Shown: positions 18,189 through 28,287 of the stretch, piece by piece
Position numbering within the stretch: position 1 is the first letter of the stretch
Layout of the letters: every line of letters starts with the position of its first letter
Source: Pseudomonas taiwanensis
GTDB taxonomy: Bacteria; Pseudomonadota; Gammaproteobacteria; Pseudomonadales; Pseudomonadaceae
DNA: 64,000 nucleotides
Direction of reading: 5' to 3'
Assembly: GCF_013393345.1 (NCBI RefSeq)
Contig: NZ_QJRF01000077.1
Location: 97,129-161,128 of the forward strand
Position numbers and translations under genes: made by a program
The notes under the pieces: generated by a model
Databases searched by the model: none
What the model saw: the letters and a program-made list of their open reading frames with translations, nothing else
What the model was told of the DNA's origin: nothing

Positions 18189-19391
18189 ATGCAACTGAAT
18201 CTCTCCCCGGAAGACGAAGCGTTTCGCGACGAAGTCCGCGCCTTCCTCAAGGCCAACCTGCCCGGCGATGTGATTCGCCGCAGCCGCACCGGCATGCATC
18301 CGCCAAACGAGGATGACCGCCGCTGGTGGAATCGGGCCCTGCATGACAAAGGCTGGGCCGCTCCCCATTGGCCGGTAGAGTATGGCGGAACCGGTTGGTC
18401 GCACCTCAGGACCCACATCTTCGAGTACGAATCCTGGCTGGCGGGCGCCCCTGAGCTGCGCTGGCAGGGTCTGCGCCTGATCGGGCCCGTTCTCTATACC
18501 TTCGGCAGCCCGGAGCAGAAGGCCCGATATCTGCCGGCCATCCTCAAGGGCGAGGAAATGTGGGCCCAGGGCTTCTCCGAGCCGGGCGCAGGCTCCGACC
18601 TGGCATCGCTCAAGACCAACGCAGTGCTCGACGGCGACCATTATGTGATCAACGGCCAGAAGCTCTGGACTACCGAAGGTCAGTACTGCGAGCAGGGCTT
18701 CTTCCTGGTTCGTACCGAGAACAGCGACCGTCCGCAGAAAGGCATCTCGATGATCATCATCGACATGCGCACGCCAGGCGTCACCGTGCGCCAGATCCCC
18801 ATGATCAATGGCGAGGGTTCTACCTGCGAGGTGTTCCTCGACAATGTCCGGGTGCCGCGCGAGAACCTGATCGGTCAGCCGGGCAGCGCTTGGACCCAGG
18901 CCAAGTTCCTTCTTTCCAACGAGCGTACCTCCAGCGCCGACCTGTACAAGGCGCGTGGCGACCTGGAACGCATTCGCACCATTGCCAGCCAGGAACTCAA
19001 GGACGGCCGCCCACTGCTGGAGGATCCGAACTTCGCCCGTCGCTTCGGCGCCTTGCGTCTGGAGGTAGAGGCCCTGGAATGGTCAGTGTTGCGGGTAATG
19101 CACGAAGCCCCCAGCCGCCATCCTATCGCTGCCTGCGCCTCGGTACTCAAGGTACGCGGCTCCAGCCTGCAGCAGAAGCTCACCGAGATGATGGTGGAAG
19201 CCCTGGGTCAGCGCAGCCTGCGCCAGTACCGCCGCGACGAGGCCTACGCCGAGCCGACCGGCAACCCACTCTGGCCGGCCTATACAGCGGGCGTGACCAC
19301 CGACCTCATGTACCTTCGGGCCTGCACCATCTATGGCGGTGCCATGGAAGTCCAGAAAAACATCATCGCCAAACTGGCGTTCGGATTCTGA
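18189..19391 (+). CDS. acyl-CoA dehydrogenase alpha subunit
   Basis: 400 residues, started at MQLNLSPEDEAFR with GAAGGA eight bases upstream; a TTG at 18174 is less likely. The full acyl-CoA dehydrogenase fold has the flavin motifs GFSEPGAGSDLASL and INGQKLWTT. The C-terminal loop is TIYGGAMEVQK, with Gly where medium-chain enzymes carry the catalytic Glu. The next gene begins two bases after its stop and encodes a beta-type homologue, so the two should form the alpha2beta2 type characterised for sterol side-chain oxidation (ChsE1-ChsE2, FadE26-FadE27). Expected reaction: dehydrogenation of a bulky acyl-CoA made by the ligase encoded at 20553. The heteromer is inferred from gene pairing and motifs. 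Confidence 0.92.
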   Translation: MQLNLSPEDEAFRDEVRAFLKANLPGDVIRRSRTGMHPPNEDDRRWWNRALHDKGWAAPHWPVEYGGTGWSHLRTHIFEYESWLAGAPELRWQGLRLIGPVLYTFGSPEQKARYLPAILKGEEMWAQGFSEPGAGSDLASLKTNAVLDGDHYVINGQKLWTTEGQYCEQGFFLVRTENSDRPQKGISMIIIDMRTPGVTVRQIPMINGEGSTCEVFLDNVRVPRENLIGQPGSAWTQAKFLLSNERTSSADLYKARGDLERIRTIASQELKDGRPLLEDPNFARRFGALRLEVEALEWSVLRVMHEAPSRHPIAACASVLKVRGSSLQQKLTEMMVEALGQRSLRQYRRDEAYAEPTGNPLWPAYTAGVTTDLMYLRACTIYGGAMEVQKNIIAKLAFGF

Positions 19392-19393
19392 CC

Positions 19394-20552
19394 ATGAACT
19401 TCGATCTCTCTGATGAGCAGAAACTGCTCGCCGACAGCGCCGAGCGCTACATCCGCGAACGCTACACCTTCGAGGACCGCCGGCACCTGTTCAAGAACCC
19501 CGAAGGCTTTTCACGCCAGCACTGGAACGCCTTCGCCGAAATGGGCTGGTTGGCCCTGGACATTCCCGAGGAATTCGGCGGCCTGGGTGGCAGCAGCCAT
19601 GATCTGGCTCTGCTGATGGAACAGCTGGGAGGCGGCCTGGTCGCCGAGCCACTGGTGGACACCGCCGTGCTCTGCGCTCGCCTGCTGCGAGCCTGCGACA
19701 ACCCCGAGTTGCGCGAACGCCTTCTCGGCCAGATAGCCACTGGCGAAGTGGTACTGGCGCTGGCGCACCAGGAACAGCAGATGCGCCACGAGTACGACTT
19801 CGAGCTGACTACCAAGGCCCGTCCAGTGTCCAACGGCTGGAGCCTTTCCGGCGTCAAGCACCGGGTCTTCCACGGCGCCAGCGCCGACCACTGGGTGGTG
19901 AGTGCCGAAATCGAAGGCACCGGTGATTTCGCCCTGTTCCTGGTCGAGCGTCACCCGGTGGGGGCGGTGCTGGACAGCTACGAGCTGATCGACGGAACCC
20001 GCGCGGCTGACATCACCCTGGACCATGTAGTAATTCCGGAAAGCGCCCTGCTCATTCGCGGCGAGGCAGCCCAGGAAATCCTGGAGGAAGCCCTCGACCA
20101 CGCAGTGTTGGCTACCAGCGCCGCGTGCCTGGGCTCCATGGAGCAGGTCATGGCCATGACCGCCGATTACCTCAAGACCCGTGTGCAATACGGGCAGCCC
20201 CTGGCCCAGTTCCAGGCCCTGCAACACCGCATGGCGGAAATGTTCGTCGAGACCGATCAGGCGCGCTCCATGCTGTTCAGCGCCATTCGAGCAGTGGAAT
20301 CAGGCGATCCCCTGCAACGCCGCCTGGCCATTTCCGGTGCCAAGGTGGTGGTGTCCCGCGCCCAGTACTTCGTCAGCGGTCAGGGCATCCAGCTCCATGG
20401 CGGCATCGGCACTACCGACGAATACGCCGTGGGCCACCACTACAAGGCCGCAGTGGTCTACGACAAGCGCTTCGGCGATAGCGAATTCCACCTCGACCGC
20501 TCCAACGCCGACCTGAGACCGGCCGATGGTCGCCCCCTGCGGAGTGCCCTCA

Positions 20553-20560
<8 letters not shown>
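19394..20560 (+). CDS. acyl-CoA dehydrogenase beta subunit
   Basis: 388 residues starting at MNFDLSDEQKLLADSAERY, two bases after the alpha gene. It has the acyl-CoA dehydrogenase fold but weaker flavin-binding motifs in the middle domain, RVQYGQPLAQFQALQHR, and the terminal LHGGIGTTDEYAVGHH block seen also in the partial gene at 1-858. In two-subunit sterol-type dehydrogenases this subunit completes the FAD site formed with the alpha partner. Its stop overlaps the ligase start (ATGCATGA), a sign of coupled translation and a common step. A stand-alone role is unlikely. Confidence 0.92.
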
Positions 20561-22106
<1,546 letters not shown>

Positions 22107-22152
22107 AGCACGGCATGCTGCTGAAAACAACAAGAAGAGGCATAGAAAAAAG

Positions 22153-23172
22153 ATGCTCAACCTGTCCATGAAGCCCACCGGCTGGTTCCAGATCGGCTGG
22201 AGTGCGGAAATCCCCCCAGGCGGCGTCAAGCCGATGAAGTACTTCGGGCATGAGCTAGTGGCTTTTCGCAGCGACGCCGGTGTACTGACCGTGCTCGACG
22301 CCCACTGCCCGCATATGGGCGCCCATCTGGGCTACGGCGGCAAGGTAAAGGGTGACTGCATAGCCTGCCCCTACCACGGCTGGGAGTGGGGAGCTGAGGG
22401 GCAGAACACCCTGATTCCGGGCGAGGAGCGCAAGATTCCAAAGAAGATGCGCAAATGGCATGTAGTGGAGCGCCACGGCATCCTCTTCCTCTGGCATGAC
22501 CCGTCGAACCTTGGAGGCCAGCCCCGTGAAGGCTGGGAGCTGCCGGATACCTTCGCACACCCGGAACTTCCGGCGGATCCCAAAGATTTCTATCCCTGTT
22601 ATCCCGATGCCATCGTCTTCAAGCCCGACGAGCGTATCCATCCGCAATTGATGACTGAGAACGCAGCGGATACCGCGCATTTCCGCTATACGCACAATGC
22701 CCCGGAAGATCCTGTGCTGCTGGACTTCGACACCAGTACCAGGGTGTGGAAGTCGCAGATGGGCTTCCTCAATAAGCACACCAAGGAAATCGCCCTGCGC
22801 CTGCACGCGCGCAATGCTGGCGTGGGCCTGTCCTTCACCATCTTCGAACACGGCGCGCTGGGCCGCCGACTGGTGCTTTCCTGCACGCCGGTGGACGACG
22901 AGAGCTCGGATCTGCGCGTCAGCTACTTCTTCCCACGCGATCCGAAGTCGCCTGACGTAATGCCCCAGCACGTGCGTGAAATGGCCCGACAAACCGAGGA
23001 GCTGTTCGAGGAGGACGCGCGCATGTGGCGTCACCAGCGCTTCCGCCAGCAACCGATCTTCGCCAAGCGGGACGTCGCCGGCTACCGCGCCCTGCGTGAA
23101 TGGTGCAAGCAGTTCTATGAGGCCGAAGGCTACCCGAGGGGGCCGCTGAAGGTGATGGAAGACGAGCAGTAA
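22153..23172 (+). CDS. Rieske non-heme iron oxygenase, KshA/Neverland-like, copy 1
   Basis: A 339-residue oxygenase component. The Rieske 2Fe-2S ligands are Cys52, His54, Cys72 and His75 (CPH then CPYH). The mononuclear iron site is Asp173-x2-His176-x4-His181 in ADTAHFRYTH, and Asp288 in FEEDARMW is the likely third iron ligand. The spacing and the YPCYPDAIVF region are closest in style to the KshA 3-ketosteroid 9-alpha-hydroxylase and DAF-36/Neverland cholesterol desaturase branch. It would hydroxylate or desaturate a polycyclic isoprenoid using O2 and two electrons. No reductase gene is adjacent, so a distant ferredoxin reductase must serve it. It is about 84% identical over its full length to copy 2 at 33056. 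The steroid-like substrate is inferred. Confidence 0.9.
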   Translation: MLNLSMKPTGWFQIGWSAEIPPGGVKPMKYFGHELVAFRSDAGVLTVLDAHCPHMGAHLGYGGKVKGDCIACPYHGWEWGAEGQNTLIPGEERKIPKKMRKWHVVERHGILFLWHDPSNLGGQPREGWELPDTFAHPELPADPKDFYPCYPDAIVFKPDERIHPQLMTENAADTAHFRYTHNAPEDPVLLDFDTSTRVWKSQMGFLNKHTKEIALRLHARNAGVGLSFTIFEHGALGRRLVLSCTPVDDESSDLRVSYFFPRDPKSPDVMPQHVREMARQTEELFEEDARMWRHQRFRQQPIFAKRDVAGYRALREWCKQFYEAEGYPRGPLKVMEDEQ

Positions 23173-23197
23173 CCCCCACCAGCATTGAGGTTTTGCC

Positions 23198-25405
23198 ATG
23201 AATTTGTCGTTTACCGAAGAACAACTGATGCTGCGAGACACGGTCGCTCGGTTGTTCGCCAGCGAATCCACCCCGACTCGCGTGCGCGAAGCCGAAGCCG
23301 ACGGCTTCGACCGGAACCTATGGGAAAAGCTGGTGGAGCTCGGCATCCCCATGATGCGGGTCCCGGCCGAAGCCGGTGGCAGCGACATGGGAATGCTGGA
23401 AGCCCTGCTGGTTGCCGAGGAAGCCGGTCGCCATCTCGTCAGCGCGCCCATAGCCGAAAGTCTGCCTGCGGCACGCCTGCTGGCCCAATTGGACGGTCCC
23501 GAAGCGGCCGAGTTGCTGTCGCGTATCGCTCAAGGTGCGGTGGTCAGCCTGCTACCACAGCCGTTGGACGAAACAGCGCCGTTGGTGCTACCGGGCGCGC
23601 GCGCCGCCGAGGCAGTGCTGGCCATGGAGGGGAAGCGGATTTTTGCCTTGCGCGGAGAGGCCCTGCAACGGCAACAGGTCAATCTAGGCAGCGACAGCTG
23701 CGTCGTGCTGGACATCAACGAATTGGCCAGTTTGGAGCGCCAGCACCTGGCCTCCAGCGATGGTGCGCGCCGCACCTTTCTCGCGGCGGTGGAAGAATGG
23801 AAGCTGCTCAAGGGTGCCATGCTCGCCGGACTGGCTCGCCAGGCTATCCAGTTGGCCGCCGACTATTCTTGCGAGCGTTCGCAGTTCGGCAAGCTCATAG
23901 GCAGCTTCCAGGGTATCGCTCATCCCCTGGCTGACGCTCTGACCGAAATCGAAGGTGCCCACTTGTTACTCTGGCATGCTGTCTCCGCCATCGCTCGCAA
24001 CGAGCCAGATGCCTCCGCCCTGGTGCCCATGGCCTGGTGGTGGTCCGGACAGTCCGCAAACCGTGCCGTGGCCCGAGCCCTGCACAGCTTCGGTGGCTAC
24101 GGCGTGTCGCTGGAGTACGACATCCAGCTGTACTATCGCCGCGCTCGCGCCTGGTCCCTGCTGACCGGCGATCCGGTACAGGAGTTGGACGCCATCGCCG
24201 ATCGTCTCTGGAATCCGGAGTCCGACACACCACTGCCCGAAGCCGGCGAGGTGAGCCTGGAATTCGGCTACGGCGACGCGGCGGCGCGCTTCGCCGAAGA
24301 AGTACGTACCTTCTTCGAGACCAACCTGACCGACGACCTCAAGGCCCACGCCCACCACTCGGTGGACGGCTACCATGCGGGCTTCAACCGCCAGTTGGCC
24401 GAGGCCGGATTGCTCTACCCGCACTGGCCGGAAGAATGGGGTGGTCGTGGCAAGAACGCCTTTGACATGCACGCCCTGCAGGAGGTCTTCGAGTCGTTCA
24501 ACTGGCAGCGCATCACTGGCCCCATCACCAACCAGGTGGCGCAGATCGTCATGCGCTTCGCCTCCGAGGAGGCCAAGCAAGAGGCGCTGCCCCGCTTCGC
24601 CCGCGGCGAGGCCCTGGCCTGCCTCGGCTTCAGCGAACCGTCCTGCGGCTCCGATGTTTTCGCAGCCAGGACCCGCGCCACCCGCACCGTCGAGGGCGAC
24701 TGGCTGATCGAGGGACAGAAGATTTTCACCACCGCGGCGAACCTGGCCGATTACTGTTTCCTGCTCGCACGCACCGATCCGGACGCACCGAAACACGCCG
24801 GCCTGACCCTGTTCCTGGTGCCGATGGACCTGCCGGGCATCGAGGTGCACCCGGTGTACACCGTGCAGGACGAGCGCACCAACATCACCTACCTGAGCGG
24901 CGTGCGCCTGCCCGACCGCTACCGCGTCGGCGAGGTCAACGCTGGCACCTCGGTGATGGCCGCGACCCTGGAGCTGGAGCACAGCGGCGACCAGTACCGC
25001 ATCAGCTTCTGGAACATGTACCGTCACGCTGTGGACTGGGCCCGCGAACAGGGCCGCCTGGGCGAGCAGGATGTGCGCCGCCGCCTGGCCAAGGTCGCGG
25101 TGCACACCACCATCGCTCGCGACCTCTGCTACCGCGCCACCTGGTCGGTCCAGGCCAAAGCCCCGAACCGCGCCGCCTACGGGCCCATGTCCAAGCTGTT
25201 CTCCACCGAGCAGTATCAACGCGATGCGGTCGATCTGATGGAGCTATGCGCGCCCTACTCGCTGCTCCGCGACGACCACGGTGTCGGCCTGGTCGAACTG
25301 GGGTACCGCCAATCCATCGGCATGACCATCTACGGTGGCACCAGCGAAATCCACCGCAGCCTGATTGCCGAACAAGGGCTGGGTATGCCCCGCTCCCGGA
25401 CGTGA
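23198..25405 (+). CDS. fused double acyl-CoA dehydrogenase, second type
   Basis: 735 residues, with an N-terminal beta-type half (about 1-340; CERSQFGKLIGSFQGIAH, HSFGGYGVSLEYDI) joined to an alpha-type half (about 365-735; GFSEPSCGSDVFAART, IEGQKIFTTAAN, TIYGGTSEIHRS). It shares the FadE34-like layout with the 780-residue protein at 3065 but is only distantly similar, so it presumably handles a different intermediate. The catalytic-loop residue is Gly rather than Glu. It starts 25 bases after the Rieske gene and precedes the ArsR-MarR regulator in the same rightward operon. With the pair at 18189-20560 it gives this operon two independent alpha-beta dehydrogenation steps. Confidence 0.91.
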   Translation: MNLSFTEEQLMLRDTVARLFASESTPTRVREAEADGFDRNLWEKLVELGIPMMRVPAEAGGSDMGMLEALLVAEEAGRHLVSAPIAESLPAARLLAQLDGPEAAELLSRIAQGAVVSLLPQPLDETAPLVLPGARAAEAVLAMEGKRIFALRGEALQRQQVNLGSDSCVVLDINELASLERQHLASSDGARRTFLAAVEEWKLLKGAMLAGLARQAIQLAADYSCERSQFGKLIGSFQGIAHPLADALTEIEGAHLLLWHAVSAIARNEPDASALVPMAWWWSGQSANRAVARALHSFGGYGVSLEYDIQLYYRRARAWSLLTGDPVQELDAIADRLWNPESDTPLPEAGEVSLEFGYGDAAARFAEEVRTFFETNLTDDLKAHAHHSVDGYHAGFNRQLAEAGLLYPHWPEEWGGRGKNAFDMHALQEVFESFNWQRITGPITNQVAQIVMRFASEEAKQEALPRFARGEALACLGFSEPSCGSDVFAARTRATRTVEGDWLIEGQKIFTTAANLADYCFLLARTDPDAPKHAGLTLFLVPMDLPGIEVHPVYTVQDERTNITYLSGVRLPDRYRVGEVNAGTSVMAATLELEHSGDQYRISFWNMYRHAVDWAREQGRLGEQDVRRRLAKVAVHTTIARDLCYRATWSVQAKAPNRAAYGPMSKLFSTEQYQRDAVDLMELCAPYSLLRDDHGVGLVELGYRQSIGMTIYGGTSEIHRSLIAEQGLGMPRSRT

Positions 25406-25439
25406 CCGATATGGACCGATTCCTTACAGACCCTGCACG

Positions 25440-26273
25440 ATGCTGACCTCGAATGCCGCCGACGACCGTCTGCAAGGCGATGTCCTGTTCCGTCCACTGG
25501 CCGATGCCACCCGGCGAGCGATCTTTCGATTGCTGCTGGACGGCCCCAAGACGGTAAAAGTGATCACCGCCGAACTGCCGGTCACTCAGTCGGCGGTATC
25601 CCAACACCTGAAGGTGCTCAAGCTCGCCAATCTGGTGTTCGAGCGGCGCCTCGGCCGTATGCGGCTCTATGCGGCAAACCCAGCGGTGCTGGAGAGGCTA
25701 TCGTTGCAATTCAGCGACCTGCGGGACAGGGTGTTGGAAACGGTAGAAGCGCAACACGCACCGACGACGCAACGCGAATTCGACGAGATCGACAGCACCA
25801 TGGAGCACTGGGCGCAGGCCTGGCCGGAGCATGACAGCCTATCGGTGGGCATTATCGTCCGCCTGCGCCTAGTGGCCACCTACCTGGAAAGTCTCTCGGA
25901 GCGAGCCGCGTCCCGCTTCAACCTGAGCAGCGCACAGGTGCTGTTGCTGGCCACACTCGATCGCCCGGATGCGCCACGGGAATGCAGCCAAGCCGATCTG
26001 GTGCGGATCTGCCCTATCCCCTTGCCGGCAACCTCGCGGCACATCGAACGTACCGAGCAAGTTGGCCTGATCAGTCGCCGTCGCGACCCAGCCGATGCCC
26101 ATGCGCAACTAATTAGTCTTACCGAATCCGGTCGCGAGCTGATCCACCGGCTCCTCTGTTCACAGCGCGAACTCGAGCATTCGCCGGTGTATCGCATGAG
26201 CGTGGAGGAGCGCTTGCAGTTGGCCAAGCTACTTCGCCCACTGCTTCGCAACCTCAAGCGAGAGCTCGACTAG
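25440..26273 (+). CDS. ArsR-MarR fusion transcriptional regulator
   Basis: 277 residues from MLTSNAADD. Residues about 15-95 are an ArsR-type winged helix: LADATRRAIFRLLLDG, the recognition helix TQSAVSQHLKVL at 49-60, then the FERRLGRMRLYA wing. Residues about 135-265 form a MarR-type winged helix (SRHIERTEQVGLISRRRDP, LTESGRELI). No cysteine or histidine cluster typical of metal-sensing ArsR proteins is visible in the first domain, so it is probably a non-metal SdpR/YgaV-like sensor. It is the last gene of the rightward operon and ends exactly where an IS5 remnant begins. It may regulate its own operon or the second module at 26-35 kb. The two-domain reading is firm; the ligand and targets are unknown. 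Confidence 0.85.
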   Translation: MLTSNAADDRLQGDVLFRPLADATRRAIFRLLLDGPKTVKVITAELPVTQSAVSQHLKVLKLANLVFERRLGRMRLYAANPAVLERLSLQFSDLRDRVLETVEAQHAPTTQREFDEIDSTMEHWAQAWPEHDSLSVGIIVRLRLVATYLESLSERAASRFNLSSAQVLLLATLDRPDAPRECSQADLVRICPIPLPATSRHIERTEQVGLISRRRDPADAHAQLISLTESGRELIHRLLCSQRELEHSPVYRMSVEERLQLAKLLRPLLRNLKRELD

Positions 26274-26450
26274 GGAAACGCTGAAGAAGACTTCCCGTTT
26301 CGGGTGATCAAGCGCCAGTTCGGTTACGTGAAGGTGCGCTTCCGGGGACTGGCGAAGAACACCGCGCAGTTGGTGACGCTGTTCGCCCTGTCGAACCTGT
26401 GGATGGCACGTCGGCATTTGCTGGCAACCACAGGTGAGGTGCGTCTGTAA
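26274..26450 (+). pseudogene. C-terminal fragment of an IS5-family transposase
   Basis: Directly after the regulator stop, an open stretch ending in TAA at 26448-26450 translates to PFRVIKRQFGYVKVRFRG and then LAKNTAQLVTLFALSNLWMA, the highly conserved C-terminus of IS5-group DDE transposases (the catalytic glutamate region lies just before it). Everything upstream, including the DDE core, is missing, so it cannot transpose. The fragment marks an old insertion and deletion event between the two halves of the island. Confidence 0.85.
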
Positions 26451-26602
26451 TGCGGAAACTGACTGTCGCGAGGTGCCCGCGGCGGCGAAAAAGATAGGGA
26501 AGCGCTGATGATCCGAGTGTTTTTGATCAATTGACCGCTTTCAAAAAATCGGCGGACGCTGAAGTCAGCCAGGAATACATGGCTATTTCAGGCCATCCCT
26601 AG
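26451..26602 (+). mobile_element. probable right-end remnant of the IS5-family element
   Basis: The non-coding stretch after the transposase fragment, to about 26602, has no gene and a somewhat lower GC content. It ends in TTTCAGGCCATCCCTAG, the kind of sequence expected at an IS5-group terminal repeat. The left end is absent, so neither terminal repeat pairing nor a target duplication can be shown. The exact boundary is approximate. Confidence 0.45.
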
Positions 26603-26636
26603 CACGCCTCCCGACAGCGCCCCACCAACAACTTCT

Positions 26637-28193
26637 TCAACTGTCGGCGAACATCTCGCGCAGTTTGTTCTTCAACACCTTGTTCAGCGAGTCATTGCGC
26701 GGAAGACGCTCCATGATCTCGAGCTGCTCAGGGATTTTCTGTCGCATTACCGCGGCTTGCTCGAAGTAGGCACGCATTTCCTCGAACTCCAGCGGCTCGG
26801 CGCCAGGACGCAGTTCGATCACTGCACAAATACGTTCACCGCGCTCGAAATCCGGCAGTCCGATAACGGCAGCATCAGATACCTTCGAGTGGGCACACAG
26901 CAGGTCTTCGATTTCCTTGGCGGAGATATTCTCGCCCTTGCGGATAATGATGTCCTTAAGCCGTCCGGTGATCGTCAAATACCCGTCTTCCCTCTGCACC
27001 GCCAGATCTCCAGTCCGGTAGAAACCATCGGCGTCGAATGCTTCCGCATTCTGCGCCGGGTCCGCATAACCGAGAAACACGCCACGTCCCCGAACCCTAA
27101 CCTCTCCGACCACGCCCTGAGGCGCCAATGTACCGTCCGCTTGCACAATGCGAACTTCCAAGTCACTCCGCGGAACGCCGTCGGTGAAGGCCAGTTGCTC
27201 TTCGCTCGACTGGAGCGGGGCGATGGTCAATGCCGGGCATTCGGTCATGCCGTAGCTGTGGCAGATAGTCACTCCCAACTCCTTCCTAGCGCGCAGGAAT
27301 ACCTCCGGCGGCCTCGCCGAGCCGCCGCCGCCGAGCACGCGCAGCGTTGGATAAAGCCGCTCGCCGGGCTGGCCCACCTGCTCGTTGAGAAAACCCAGGT
27401 AATGTGCGGTGGCGCCACCACTGAGGGTCACCCGGTAGCGCTGGAAGAGCTCTCGTGCCGCAGTTGGAGAAAACTGCTCCATCAGCAACGCCGAACCACC
27501 GCCAATCATCAGCATGGCGAGGTACATGGGACCGCCGATATGCGCGATGGGATAGGCGATTGTGCCAACGTCCGTCGGCGAGAACTGGTAGCTCTCGGCC
27601 AGGCCACGGCCTGCCTCGATCAGTGCGGCGTCGCAGTGCAATGCCCCCTTGGGCGCCGAAGTCGTGCCAGAGGTGTAGAACACCCAGGCTGGAACGTCGT
27701 CAGCCTTTGGAGGTAGCGGCAATTTGGCCCGTCCCATACTCGGAAGACGCGCAGGCAATGCCAGAACCTTCAAGCGAAGACCCTCCCGGGTGGCCGACTG
27801 GTGGACGGTTTCAGCCAGCCTGTTGCCCTCCCCTCGCTCTGAAACGATGAAGCAAGCGGGGCGATTCTGCCGCAAAACCTGGCGTACCTCGTGCTCACGA
27901 TAAAGGTGTATGACAGGGTTCTGCACCACCCCCAGGCGGGACAGTGCCGCGATCAGCACCGCCGCCTCAAGCGTGGTGGGCAGCTGCCACGTCACTTTCA
28001 TTCCGGGGCGTACGCCCTGGTCGAACAAGTAAGCGGCCATCCGTTCGGCTTGCGCTGCGTATTCGGCGAAGCTCAGGCATGTACCCTGAGTATCGAGCAG
28101 CATGGGTGCATCGGGGGTAGCGGCCACGCGGTAGCGCAGCAACGCGGTGAAGCTTGGCGCCGTCGGCAAGGTAGCCTCGGAAGTCATCAGCAT
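26637..28193 (-). CDS. AMP-dependent acyl-CoA ligase (module 2)
   Basis: A 518-residue ANL-family ligase, paralogue of the one at 6242. It shares the WQLPT block, VFYTSGTTSAPKGALHCD, SYGMTECP, YRTGDLAV, GRLKDIIIRKGENIS and the C-terminal RNDSLNKVLKNKLRE lysine block. It would form an acyl-CoA from a pathway acid. As in module 1 it is at the distal end of a leftward DUF1302-DUF1329-ligase array, here without RND, YCF48 or SDR genes between. The similar order implies descent from a common module. Two in-frame ATG codons (28193 and 28187) make the exact start uncertain by two residues. The IS5 scar lies just beyond its stop. Confidence 0.92.
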   Translation of the reverse strand: MLMTSEATLPTAPSFTALLRYRVAATPDAPMLLDTQGTCLSFAEYAAQAERMAAYLFDQGVRPGMKVTWQLPTTLEAAVLIAALSRLGVVQNPVIHLYREHEVRQVLRQNRPACFIVSERGEGNRLAETVHQSATREGLRLKVLALPARLPSMGRAKLPLPPKADDVPAWVFYTSGTTSAPKGALHCDAALIEAGRGLAESYQFSPTDVGTIAYPIAHIGGPMYLAMLMIGGGSALLMEQFSPTAARELFQRYRVTLSGGATAHYLGFLNEQVGQPGERLYPTLRVLGGGGSARPPEVFLRARKELGVTICHSYGMTECPALTIAPLQSSEEQLAFTDGVPRSDLEVRIVQADGTLAPQGVVGEVRVRGRGVFLGYADPAQNAEAFDADGFYRTGDLAVQREDGYLTITGRLKDIIIRKGENISAKEIEDLLCAHSKVSDAAVIGLPDFERGERICAVIELRPGAEPLEFEEMRAYFEQAAVMRQKIPEQLEIMERLPRNDSLNKVLKNKLREMFADS

Positions 28194-28287
28194 CGCGATA
28201 TCTCATGAGTAGGCCGACCTGGAAGACCGAGAGGCCATCCGTTCAGTGGGTCGGCGATAAGGGTTGTGAATGCCAAAGCGACAATGG

